Assembly: GCA_950073955.1 (NCBI GenBank)
Contig: CATMRH010000034.1
Location: forward strand, 1 to 11,577
DNA length: 11,577 nt
From: an uncultured archaeon
GTDB taxonomy: Archaea; Thermoproteota; Nitrososphaeria; Nitrososphaerales; Nitrosopumilaceae
Direction of reading: 5' to 3'
Position numbers and translations under genes: made by a program. This document shows positions 1 to 6,874 of this stretch, in pieces. Every line of letters starts with the position of its first letter. Positions within the stretch are counted from its first letter, which is position 1. The notes beneath the pieces are model-generated. The model saw only the letters and a program-made list of their open reading frames with translations, searched no databases and was not told the DNA's origin.

Positions 1-1
1 T

Positions 2-679
2 TTGGGTGGTAAACTCTATCTTTTAGCTAAAACTAGAAAAATGAAAAAATTTTTGAAATTTTCACTATCCCAAACCAAACGAATCAATGATGATAGAACT
101 GCACCTGAGGAAAGATGGTCTAAAATATATCAAAACAATAAAAACTCAAAATTCTATTCTGTGATAAAAAAGAATCTTAATTTTATTGCAAAGTCAAAAC
201 TTGTCTTGGAGTACGGTTGTTCAATTGGAATTATTACGTCATATTTGGCTAATAGTCATGATATGGTGTTTGGTATTGATAGATCATTTAGTGCACTTAG
301 ATATGCAAAAAAATCTTCAAAAAACAATCTTGATTACATTGTAGCTGATTCATTATCTCCTGTTTTTGGAAAACTACAATTTGATTTAATACTTGCATTA
401 AATGTTTTAGAATTAATAGAACCTATTGAGCTGCTAAAACAAGTATCAAAACAAATCTCTATTGGCTATTTTGTGATCTCTGATCCATATGATTTTGATA
501 GAGGCACAAATTCTGTTAGAAAACCTGTAGATGAATCAACACTACGCACGAATTTGTGGAATTTGGGATTTAAAATTTCATCAAAAACAAAAAATCCATC
601 TTATATCCCTTGGAATTTAAAACTCAATTCACGTGCTACTTTGAACTATAAAGTAGATTTGATTATTGGAAAAAAATAG
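2..679 (+). CDS. Class I SAM-dependent methyltransferase, substrate unknown (5' end uncertain)
   Basis: The frame is open from the window edge, with a possible TTG at 2 and an ATG at 41, so the gene may begin upstream. If it starts at ATG 41 the product is 212 residues. Counting from position 2, residues 67-76 (LVLEYGCSIG) form the SAM-binding motif I after a predicted beta strand. D93 in the following FGIDRS is in place for the ribose-binding acid, and FDLILALNVLELIEP (127-141) resembles the motif IV strand and helix. Motif I carries Cys and Ser where the usual DxGxGxG has glycines, as in several distant class I families. The C-terminal third has no motif I recognise. It converges on the tRNA gene downstream with a 29-bp gap. 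I cannot name a substrate: small molecule, lipid and protein methylation are all possible. The fold call is fairly safe, the function is not. Confidence 0.7.
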   Translation: MGGKLYLLAKTRKMKKFLKFSLSQTKRINDDRTAPEERWSKIYQNNKNSKFYSVIKKNLNFIAKSKLVLEYGCSIGIITSYLANSHDMVFGIDRSFSALRYAKKSSKNNLDYIVADSLSPVFGKLQFDLILALNVLELIEPIELLKQVSKQISIGYFVISDPYDFDRGTNSVRKPVDESTLRTNLWNLGFKISSKTKNPSYIPWNLKLNSRATLNYKVDLIIGKK

Positions 680-708
680 AATGGTATTGCTATAAAATGA
701 ATATGTAA

Positions 709-823
709 TGCCGGGGGCGGGTTTCGAACCCGCGACCTCCAGATTATGAGTATTGCCTTAGTTGGAGAACCGCTAGAGTTTACCAAATGAACTGGCACTC
801 TAACCAGGCTGAGCTACCCCGGC
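709..823 (-). tRNA. Elongator tRNA-Met (anticodon CAT), intron-containing
   Basis: On the minus strand the acceptor stem is GCCGGGG/CCCCGGC with discriminator A73. The D-stem is GCTC/GAGT, the variable loop AGGTC, and the T-arm GCGGG-TTCGAAA-CCCGC. The 115-bp gene folds as a tRNA only if a 40-nt intron (752-791) is removed, giving a 75-nt tRNA. The anticodon stem then becomes CCAGA/TCTGG around the loop C-T-CAT-A-A, with anticodon CAT at 746-748. G1-C72 and the absence of the initiator's GGG/CCC anticodon stem argue for elongator rather than initiator Met. The acceptor and T-arm match typical archaeal elongator tRNA-Met, making tRNA-Ile(k2C/agm2C) less likely. No CCA is encoded. The gene follows topoisomerase IB on the same strand but has its own TATA-like box. 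Confidence 0.9.
752..791 (-). other. Archaeal tRNA intron at noncanonical position 30/31, with bulge-helix-bulge
   Basis: This is a 40-nt intron between tRNA positions 30 and 31. A bulge-helix-bulge can be drawn directly. TGCC (797-794) pairs with GGCA (757-754) as the 4-bp central helix. Bulge AGT (793-791) would be cut AG/T and bulge ATA (753-751) cut AT/A. An outer helix pairs GAG (800-798) with CTC (750-748). Both cuts fall where the second nucleotide of a 3-nt bulge is expected, and they restore a perfect 5-bp anticodon stem including A31-T39. Inside the intron TTGG can pair with CCAA, with a mismatched 4x4 region next to the bulge. The inner helix is therefore weak, as in relaxed motifs. 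Confidence 0.8.
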
Positions 824-844
824 ATGTATATGTCTGAAAAATTT

Positions 845-855
845 GGGAAATTAAA
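845..855 (-). promoter_or_regulatory. TATA-like box for the tRNA-Met gene
   Basis: The minus strand reads TTTAATTTCCC here. The TTTAATTT core is centred about 28 bp before the mature tRNA 5' end at 823, the spacing expected for an archaeal TATA box with transcription starting close to the mature end. The same octamer lies before the tatA start (7238-7245). A five-T tract lies just downstream between box and gene. The assignment rests on position and composition only. Confidence 0.45.
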
Positions 856-878
856 TGATTCTAAAATGTTTCAGATTT

Positions 879-2537
879 TTACTTTAGATTCTTCCACTCT
901 GTGTTCTCATTCTTTACCCAAAGAAATTTCTTTTGTAATGCAGCTGTATACAATTTTTCCCATTCTACACCTACCTCATCAGTCCATGCCTTGATAACCC
1001 GAGGATCTATGTAATTTCTCAAAGATGTTCCAAGATTGTAATCTCTGGTTTTTTCAGATAAATCAATTTGTAGCTTTAACTTTTCTACTCTTTCTTTGTG
1101 TTTCTGTTTTTGCTTTTTGATTTGTCCATTTAATGTCTTGATTCTTTTCTCTTTACTCTTTTTTTGAGTTTCAGTCTTTGGTAGACTTGATTCCACTTTT
1201 TTGAGAGCCTCTTGAGTTTTCTTCGAAGGCTGATCTTTTTCAGCATTTTTGATGGTATCTCGCTTCTTTTCTAATACTTGGTCAAATGTCTTTGGAATGG
1301 TTCTCTTATGATTACACATTTTGGCAGCCTCAAGGTTTGCCATTTTTGCATGGTATAATTTCTCGTTTGCTGTTTTTCCTTTAATGTTGTCATGTTCCAC
1401 AAGATAGTCTTTGACAACTGTTGTTGCTTGGTATGTTCTAAACACTTTGGCAGTTAATCCCTTTACAATTCCTGAAAAATATTTGTTCACATCTCTCGAT
1501 GTAATATTGTGGAAAATCTCCTCATTTGGTTTTTTCTTTTCAATTAATTTTTTGAGATTTTTTTGAAATTGTTTATCGTCACCAACTGCCTTTAGAGTCT
1601 CTTGCCATCTTACACAGTCTTTTCCCAAAAAGTCAAACTCTATTGCATCTGAAGTAATTTTGATGTGTTCTTTTCTTAGAGTTGTAGCACCTACAGTGTC
1701 TGCTTCGTCAGGATCTTTTTCGTCTCCAACTCTCATTGCAGTTCTATAAATCAAATAACACGCAGTAGCAACATTACTCTTTTTAGGATCTTTCATATCT
1801 TTGACCATTGCTTTTTTAATTTTTTCAATTTCTTTTTCAAGCTTGACAGCTTTTTCGTACTTTTCTTTATCTCTGCCTTGTTTTAGGTCGGAACTATCTG
1901 CAAGCCACACATACTTTCTTTTCTGTGTAAGAAAATCCATCCAACTGGCTAGCCACATTGAATCATAATCATGCACAATTTTCCCCCATTCTCCTTTCAT
2001 CGATTTCTTTGCTTCTTTATCCATATTCAGAGTAACATCTTTTGCAGTAACACGAAGTTTCCATTTTCCTCTGAGTGGATGCTCTCCCCTACCAATGAAT
2101 ATGCCTGGTGGCTCTGCCATGTAGTTTCCAACTTCAACTTCCTTTCCATCCATGATGGCAATTCCGTATTTTGTTTTCAGCTCTTCTCGTAGTTCTTTTC
2201 TCTTCTTTGCTTGTTCTTTCTTTTCTTCTTTGGTCATCATCTCCTTGAGATCTTTTTCCTTGTCAACTACTTTGTAAGCACTTGAAAAATCAATATCCTC
2301 ATATGAAATTTTTTTAAATTTTGAATTCATAGTTTTAGCAAAATCTGCTGTAAAGTTTTTTTGAAAGACTTTATCTTGAGCATATGGTGTGTCTTTCTTT
2401 TTTGCCCACTGGTAAATCATTTCTTCTTGGTTTAAGTCAAGATCAACCCTTTCTCTATTGATCTTTATCGTAATTCCTTGAGCTTCATAGGCAGGTGGAA
2501 ATAAGATTCCATTATGTTGTAGAGTTTTCCATTTCAT
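879..2537 (-). CDS. top1B: DNA topoisomerase IB, eukaryote-type
   Basis: This enzyme relaxes positive and negative supercoils by nicking one strand through a 3'-phosphotyrosine. From ATG 2537 the protein has 552 residues and aligns by eye with eukaryotic topoisomerase I from the core (KWKTLQHNGILFPP at the N-terminus) to the C-terminus. The catalytic set is complete: R269 (MRVGDEK), K306 (FLGKD), R367 (AKVFRTY), H410 (CNHKR) and Y509 (NYIDPR). A Lys/Glu-rich coiled-coil linker spans about 420-500. The charged N-terminal extension of the eukaryotic enzyme is absent. An in-frame GTG at 2546 would add three residues; ATG was preferred because conserved sequence begins there, but the choice is open. 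No clear TATA box is seen in the 77 bp before it; a GATATACAG at 2583-2591 is a weak candidate. The gene lies downstream of the SDR and upstream of tRNA-Met on the same strand. Confidence 0.95.
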   Translation of the reverse strand: MKWKTLQHNGILFPPAYEAQGITIKINRERVDLDLNQEEMIYQWAKKKDTPYAQDKVFQKNFTADFAKTMNSKFKKISYEDIDFSSAYKVVDKEKDLKEMMTKEEKKEQAKKRKELREELKTKYGIAIMDGKEVEVGNYMAEPPGIFIGRGEHPLRGKWKLRVTAKDVTLNMDKEAKKSMKGEWGKIVHDYDSMWLASWMDFLTQKRKYVWLADSSDLKQGRDKEKYEKAVKLEKEIEKIKKAMVKDMKDPKKSNVATACYLIYRTAMRVGDEKDPDEADTVGATTLRKEHIKITSDAIEFDFLGKDCVRWQETLKAVGDDKQFQKNLKKLIEKKKPNEEIFHNITSRDVNKYFSGIVKGLTAKVFRTYQATTVVKDYLVEHDNIKGKTANEKLYHAKMANLEAAKMCNHKRTIPKTFDQVLEKKRDTIKNAEKDQPSKKTQEALKKVESSLPKTETQKKSKEKRIKTLNGQIKKQKQKHKERVEKLKLQIDLSEKTRDYNLGTSLRNYIDPRVIKAWTDEVGVEWEKLYTAALQKKFLWVKNENTEWKNLK

Positions 2538-2614
2538 TCTTTTCACTTCAAAATTGCGGACTTTGACAAAAACTGTATTCTATCTGTATATCAATTTAAC
2601 GTACAAATGCGATA

Positions 2615-3445
2615 TCAGCTAGAAAATATCTCTTTACTCATATATTTCTCAAATTCTAGGTCTGTTTTCATCTTTTTTGCTTCCATAAACATGGCAGCAT
2701 CAGCTCCTACAGTGTATCGTGGCAAAATCTCATCATCATGAATTGCCTTTATGATTACATCTGCAACTTGAGCTGGTGCAGTTCCCATTTCTACCATCAT
2801 TTTAAAACCTGCAAGAATATTATTGGTTAATGTCTTGTATTTGGGATCAATTTTTGATTCTGGAACCTTCATTGAATTGAAAAAGTTTGTCTTGATAACT
2901 CCAGGCTCAATTAAAGTAGTTTTAATCCCAAATTGACCTAGCTCGTATCTGAGACATTCACTTAATCCTTCTAGTGCAAATTTTGTACTGATATAAGCTG
3001 GGGAACAAGGCAGTCCCATTCTTCCTACAACAGAACTAATGTTTACAATAATCCCTGAATTCTGTTTTCTCATAATTGGAGATACCTCCTGAATTATTCT
3101 TACAATGCTAAAGAAATTAGTTTCAAACTGTTTTCTAAAATCATCAACTGATACATCTTCTGTACATCCAAATTGTCCGTATCCTGCGTTGTTTACTAAA
3201 ACATCTAATCTTCCACAATCTGTAACTACTTTCTTGATTGCAGAAACTATTGATTCTTCTTTGTCGACATCTAATTCTATTACATCTATTGGAAGATTTT
3301 CTTTTTTTGCTGAATGTTCTAACTCTACTGCCTTTCCAATATCTCTCATACTTGCAAAAGTATGAAAACCGTCTCTTGCAAGTGCTAATGCAGTTTCTAA
3401 TCCGATCCCTGATGAACTACCTGTGACAAGAGCTACTTTTTCCAT
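2615..3445 (-). CDS. Short-chain dehydrogenase/reductase, classical SDR family
   Basis: This is an NAD(P)-dependent oxidoreductase of unknown substrate, 276 residues, single-domain Rossmann fold. Visible motifs are TGSSSGIG (8-15, cofactor-binding glycine loop), D59 in LDVD, NNAGYG (85-90), N110, S137/S138 and the YISTK active site with Y151 and K155. PGVIKTNF (181-188) is the usual segment after the sixth strand. Met33-Arg34 after the second strand, with no acid there, suggests NADP preference, which is an inference. The C-terminal 50 residues are longer than in minimal SDRs and probably shape the substrate pocket. The ATG at 3445 is the only sensible start because the nucleotide-binding strand (VALVTGS) follows at once. 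It sits 42 bp downstream of the helicase but has its own TATA box in that gap, so it need not depend on helicase transcription. Confidence 0.9.
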   Translation of the reverse strand: MEKVALVTGSSSGIGLETALALARDGFHTFASMRDIGKAVELEHSAKKENLPIDVIELDVDKEESIVSAIKKVVTDCGRLDVLVNNAGYGQFGCTEDVSVDDFRKQFETNFFSIVRIIQEVSPIMRKQNSGIIVNISSVVGRMGLPCSPAYISTKFALEGLSECLRYELGQFGIKTTLIEPGVIKTNFFNSMKVPESKIDPKYKTLTNNILAGFKMMVEMGTAPAQVADVIIKAIHDDEILPRYTVGADAAMFMEAKKMKTDLEFEKYMSKEIFSS

Positions 3446-3463
3446 ATCTGTGCTAGATTTTTG

Positions 3464-3474
3464 TTATATTTATC
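3464..3474 (-). promoter_or_regulatory. TATA box for the short-chain dehydrogenase
   Basis: The minus strand reads GATAAATATAA, centred about 24 bp before ATG 3445, in the 42-bp gap after the helicase stop. The spacing implies a leaderless or nearly leaderless mRNA. This is one of the better TATA matches in the window. Confidence 0.5.
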
Positions 3475-3487
3475 CCATTTTGATTTA

Positions 3488-5998
3488 TCAAACTAATGGT
3501 CTATCTCCTTCAGTAGGATCAATCAGCTCTGTTTTTTCACCATTACTAATTCTCTCCAGAATCTCTAATGCAGAATATTTGTGCAAATATTCGTTATTGT
3601 TTCCACATCTGTATGAGAAAGTGCATCTTGGACATCCGGATTCGTTTTCACATGGACATTCCTTTACAATATACATACTTCTCTCAAGGGCTTTTTCAAA
3701 TCTATCATACAATGCTTTACTGGCACCACTTCCTCCTATTGCCCCATCATAAATGAAAATCAAGCCTGAAGTGCCTAAAGATATGCCTCCCAAGTCTTGA
3801 GACACTCCTCCTGTGATCATATTACTTCCCTCAATTACTACATGCTCTGTTGCATGATACCCACTGGCTTCAGTATAATCTTCATCTTCTGCTTTCCCAA
3901 TAACTTTGAGAGGTCTTGGTGCATGAAAAACAATTCCCTTGGTAACAAAATCATACTCTAGTGGAGTTTCAAGTAGTACTTTTTCTCCTTGCGTAATCTC
4001 TTGTCCTAGTTCTATGTTCACATAACCGTAAACCTTCTTTTGAATGTGCAATTTACAAAATGCTACTTCCACACCCTTTGCCTTTCTTTTCTCAAAAACA
4101 GTTTCAATTGTTGGCCACTCTTCTGTAAGAGATTTTGTATAATATGGATAATCTCTTGGAATTTTTTCTAGTTTAGCATAATTTTTTCTGGGATAGTCAA
4201 ATTCTTTTACTTTGTAACGAATACCTGCCAAAAAATAGATTGCATCTTTATGTAGCTCCTCTAATGCAATTGGTAATATTCTATCTCCAACTTTTCTTTC
4301 ATTTAGGAAAATATCAATAGACTTTCCAATTCCTCTAATGTTATATTCATTTAACATAGAACTAATTTTTTCAAAATTTGGAATAATTCTATTGTTTACA
4401 ACAAGAAGATTTTCATTGATTATGTGATGCTCTATTATCTCTTGATGTTCTTTTAGTTCATGTTTGGAAATTGGTTTGTCACATGCCATCGCTAAGACTT
4501 GAAATTCTTCTACAAACGGATTCTTTGGATCTATGTATGTTTTTTCAGTGTCCTCAAAATAGTCATCAGGATGATTTTTGTAGTATTGAGAAATAGGATC
4601 GTTTCCCAATGCCAAAAACGCATATCCTCTTTGTCCCTTTCTTGCTGCTCTTCCAATTCTTTGAATTAGTCTGTTTACTGGAATAGTGGATGATATAACA
4701 CAATCAACATTGCCTACATCTATGCCTAATTCAAGCGTAGGAGTGCATGAAATTGCTTGCAGCCTATCTTCTTTGAATTGTTTTTCAACTGCAGTTCTAT
4801 AATTTGCCATTAAACCTGCCCTGTGAACTTTGATGTTGACTTTTTGTTTTTTTGCTTGTATTGCTAATAACTCAGAGTTTAGATGGGAGTTGTTAAACAC
4901 CATCGTCTTGTGATTTTTTTCAGTCAATTTCTTTGTTAGTTCTACCATCAATGCTCTTTGAGTTCTAAGAGATGGAAACAACATTACAAAATCTGTCTGA
5001 CCCTTTTTTCCAGAACCATGAATAATTTGCATTTTTTCTCCAAATAACTGCTGACAAAACTCTTTTGCATCATCAAGTGTAGCTGATGCTGCAACAAACT
5101 GTAATTTGTTACTGCAAATCCTTTTGAGTCGTTTAATGATATAATGAACATTTGATCCAAAAATTCCCGAGTATACATGTGCTTCATCTACTACAAGAAC
5201 TCTTGTTGAAGATAATAACGATGAAAACTTTGTCTGATGACAAAGGTGATAATGCAAAATATCAAAATTTGTGACTAAAATCTGAGGGGGTTTTTCAATA
5301 ATCTTTCTTCTTTCTTCTAGTTTTGTATCACCATCAAAAATCTTGACATTAATTCTAATCTTTTCTGCAAATTTTTGAATTTTTGGATATTGATCTCGTG
5401 ATAAAGCCTTTGTGGGATATACAAAAATTGCAAAGACATTTCCGTCGCTTGCATCTTTTTTTATTCTTTGAATTACTGGAATTAAAAATGCCTCAGTTTT
5501 TCCCGATGCAGTAGGCGCTTCAATTACAACATTTTCTCCAAATGTAATTTCTTGAATTGATTCTTCTTGAAATTTGTAAAATTGTTCTATTTTTAGTTCC
5601 CTTAGATGATCAGAAATAGATTCATCTAGTCCAAAGTCTTCAACTTTACAGCCCATTTTAGGCTCGGGATTCTTCAAAACCTTGTATTCCGAGATATAGT
5701 CTTTTTTTGAAAATAGAATTTCTTCTGTAATTTTATCTGGCTTGTTTTTACCAATCATTTCTTTTATTTCATTTTCTCCCCTAACAATTCCTTCTTTTTT
5801 TAGCTCTTCTGAGAGTCCTTTTTCTGTAACTAAGCCTTCATCAAACCTTGAAAGAAATTCAAGAAATACCTCATCAACATTTTTTGAAAATTCTAATAGA
5901 TCTTCAATACCACATTTTCCACAAGAGATATGCATTTTTTTGTTAAATGTTTTCTGAATCTCCATTTTTGACTTACATTTTGGACATGAGAATTTCAA
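3488..5998 (-). CDS. SF2 DEAH-box helicase with N-terminal zinc ribbon and C-terminal DUF1998/MZB domain
   Basis: An 836-residue ATP-dependent helicase, probably acting on DNA in repair or processing. In order: a zinc ribbon (C5, C8, C26, C29), a spacer of about 100 residues, RecA-like domain 1 with APTASGKT (161-168), DEAH (271-274) and SAT (305-307), and domain 2 with LELGIDVGNVD (422-432) and QRIGRAARKGQRG (446-458). The C-terminal region (about 710-810) carries GGVSQDLGG, GAIGGSGASK and a cysteine cluster C781, C783, C789, C792, C798. This is the arrangement of the MrfA/YprA and Hrq1 class, where the cysteines bind zinc. The start is TTG at 5998: an in-frame TAG lies two codons upstream, and the next ATG (codon 12) would lose C5 and C8. 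I see no MrfB-like exonuclease nearby. The specific substrate is unknown. Confidence 0.9.
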   Translation of the reverse strand: MKFSCPKCKSKMEIQKTFNKKMHISCGKCGIEDLLEFSKNVDEVFLEFLSRFDEGLVTEKGLSEELKKEGIVRGENEIKEMIGKNKPDKITEEILFSKKDYISEYKVLKNPEPKMGCKVEDFGLDESISDHLRELKIEQFYKFQEESIQEITFGENVVIEAPTASGKTEAFLIPVIQRIKKDASDGNVFAIFVYPTKALSRDQYPKIQKFAEKIRINVKIFDGDTKLEERRKIIEKPPQILVTNFDILHYHLCHQTKFSSLLSSTRVLVVDEAHVYSGIFGSNVHYIIKRLKRICSNKLQFVAASATLDDAKEFCQQLFGEKMQIIHGSGKKGQTDFVMLFPSLRTQRALMVELTKKLTEKNHKTMVFNNSHLNSELLAIQAKKQKVNIKVHRAGLMANYRTAVEKQFKEDRLQAISCTPTLELGIDVGNVDCVISSTIPVNRLIQRIGRAARKGQRGYAFLALGNDPISQYYKNHPDDYFEDTEKTYIDPKNPFVEEFQVLAMACDKPISKHELKEHQEIIEHHIINENLLVVNNRIIPNFEKISSMLNEYNIRGIGKSIDIFLNERKVGDRILPIALEELHKDAIYFLAGIRYKVKEFDYPRKNYAKLEKIPRDYPYYTKSLTEEWPTIETVFEKRKAKGVEVAFCKLHIQKKVYGYVNIELGQEITQGEKVLLETPLEYDFVTKGIVFHAPRPLKVIGKAEDEDYTEASGYHATEHVVIEGSNMITGGVSQDLGGISLGTSGLIFIYDGAIGGSGASKALYDRFEKALERSMYIVKECPCENESGCPRCTFSYRCGNNNEYLHKYSALEILERISNGEKTELIDPTEGDRPLV

Positions 5999-6024
5999 GA
6001 TCTATTTGATAAGAAATGATTAGT

Positions 6025-6033
6025 GATTTATTG
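6025..6033 (-). promoter_or_regulatory. Possible TATA box for the helicase gene
   Basis: The minus strand reads CAATAAATC, centred about 31 bp before the TTG start at 5998. That suggests a leader of only a few bases. It lies in the 95-bp spacer shared with the divergent methyltransferase gene. Position and composition are the only evidence. Confidence 0.35.
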
Positions 6034-6034
6034 T

Positions 6035-6053
6035 TTGATCACTACTATTGATC
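6035..6053. repeat. Direct repeat TTGATC, 13 bp apart, between the divergent helicase and methyltransferase genes
   Basis: TTGATC occurs at 6035-6040 and again at 6048-6053, start to start 13 bp. The pair lies between the candidate promoters of the two divergent genes. It could be a regulatory site or chance. It is also part of a local excess of GATC (see findings). Confidence 0.3.
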
Positions 6054-6058
6054 TATGA

Positions 6059-6069
6059 CATTATTAAGC
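6059..6069 (+). promoter_or_regulatory. Possible TATA box for the DNA methyltransferase gene
   Basis: The sequence cattattaagc is centred about 30 bp before ATG 6094, consistent with a very short leader. It is a weak match, chosen for spacing and A/T content. Confidence 0.3.
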
Positions 6070-6093
6070 TAGGAAATAATCTTGAATTTACAA

Positions 6094-6870
6094 ATGAAAA
6101 AGATCGAAATCAACAAAATTTACAATTTAAATTGTATTGAAGGAATGAATTCAATTCCTAAAAATAAAATTGATCTTGTTATTACTGATCCCCCTTTTGC
6201 CATTAATTTTAAAGCAAAAAAAGCAAATTATAACAGAACTTCATCTAGGGTTCTAACAGGATACAATGAAATCAAACCAGCAGATTATTATGATTTTACA
6301 TTTACGTGGATGAGTGAAGTTTTTCGAATTCTAAAGGATTCAGGGAGCATGTATGTTTTTTCAGGATGGAATAACCTCAAAGATATTTTACAAGCACTAG
6401 ACGATGTTGGATTTATTACTATTAACCATGTTATTTGGAAATATCAATTTGGTGTAGTCACTAAAAAGAAATTTGTCACTTCTCATTATCATTGTCTTTA
6501 TGTCTGTAAAAATGATAAGAAGCGAAAATTCTTCCCATTTTCTAGGTTCAAAAAAGACGATAAAACAAAAGATGGAAGAAGTCTTCATTACAAAGACAAA
6601 GAGGATGTATGGGATATCAAAAGAGAATACTGGACTGGTTATGAAAAAACCCCAACTAAACTTCCTTCTGAATTAATTAAAAAATTATTGGAATATTCTA
6701 GTGAAAAGAAAGACATTGTATTTGATCCATTTCTTGGTTCAGGACAAGTAGCAGTTGTCAGTAAATCTCTTAACAGAAGATTTCTTGGTTTTGAAATCGT
6801 TCCTGACTATTACAAATTTGCCAAAAAACGACTTGATAAAAATATGTACAGAATAAAGAAATCACAATAA
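6094..6870 (+). CDS. Solitary beta-class DNA methyltransferase (probably adenine-N6)
   Basis: This enzyme transfers a methyl group from SAM to an exocyclic amino group in DNA. From ATG 6094 it has 258 residues. The catalytic motif IV TDPPF (31-35) precedes the SAM motif I FDPFLGSG (210-217), the beta-class order shared with CcrM, HinfI and RsrI enzymes. E234 in FLGFEIVPDYY fits motif II, and EKTPTKLP (184-191) matches the conserved motif X region before motif I. The middle stretch (about 120-180) is the likely target-recognition region; the specificity cannot be read from it. N4-cytosine methylation is possible because DPPF does not separate the two. The TTG at 6082 would add four residues, but ATG is preferred. 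No restriction endonuclease gene is present in the window, so it appears orphan. It is divergent from the helicase and convergent with tatA, 4 bp between stops. Confidence 0.9.
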   Translation: MKKIEINKIYNLNCIEGMNSIPKNKIDLVITDPPFAINFKAKKANYNRTSSRVLTGYNEIKPADYYDFTFTWMSEVFRILKDSGSMYVFSGWNNLKDILQALDDVGFITINHVIWKYQFGVVTKKKFVTSHYHCLYVCKNDKKRKFFPFSRFKKDDKTKDGRSLHYKDKEDVWDIKREYWTGYEKTPTKLPSELIKKLLEYSSEKKDIVFDPFLGSGQVAVVSKSLNRRFLGFEIVPDYYKFAKKRLDKNMYRIKKSQ

Positions 6871-6874
6871 TCTA

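Noticed and set aside
709..823. Reading the tRNA as initiator tRNA-Met or as tRNA-Ile(CAT)
   Set aside because: It has G1-C72 and an anticodon stem without the initiator GGG/CCC pairs, and its acceptor and T-arm match elongator Met. A tRNA-Ile2 identity cannot be fully excluded without comparing all CAT tRNAs of the genome.
1971..2192. Open frame of 73 codons on the plus strand inside the topoisomerase gene
   Set aside because: It is antisense to conserved topoisomerase core sequence, has no family features, and is rich in Phe/Ser/Cys as expected for the complement of Lys/Glu-rich coding DNA.
3105..3752. Several plus-strand open frames opposite the dehydrogenase and helicase 3' end
   Set aside because: They are complements of strongly conserved SDR and MZB-domain codons, lack promoters or recognisable domains, and overlap one another.
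3488..6870. A complete DISARM or Druantia system
   Set aside because: The required partner genes are absent, the helicase-DUF1998 fusion has the MrfA/Hrq1 layout and size, and flanking genes are core functions. Only a weak pairing hypothesis was kept.
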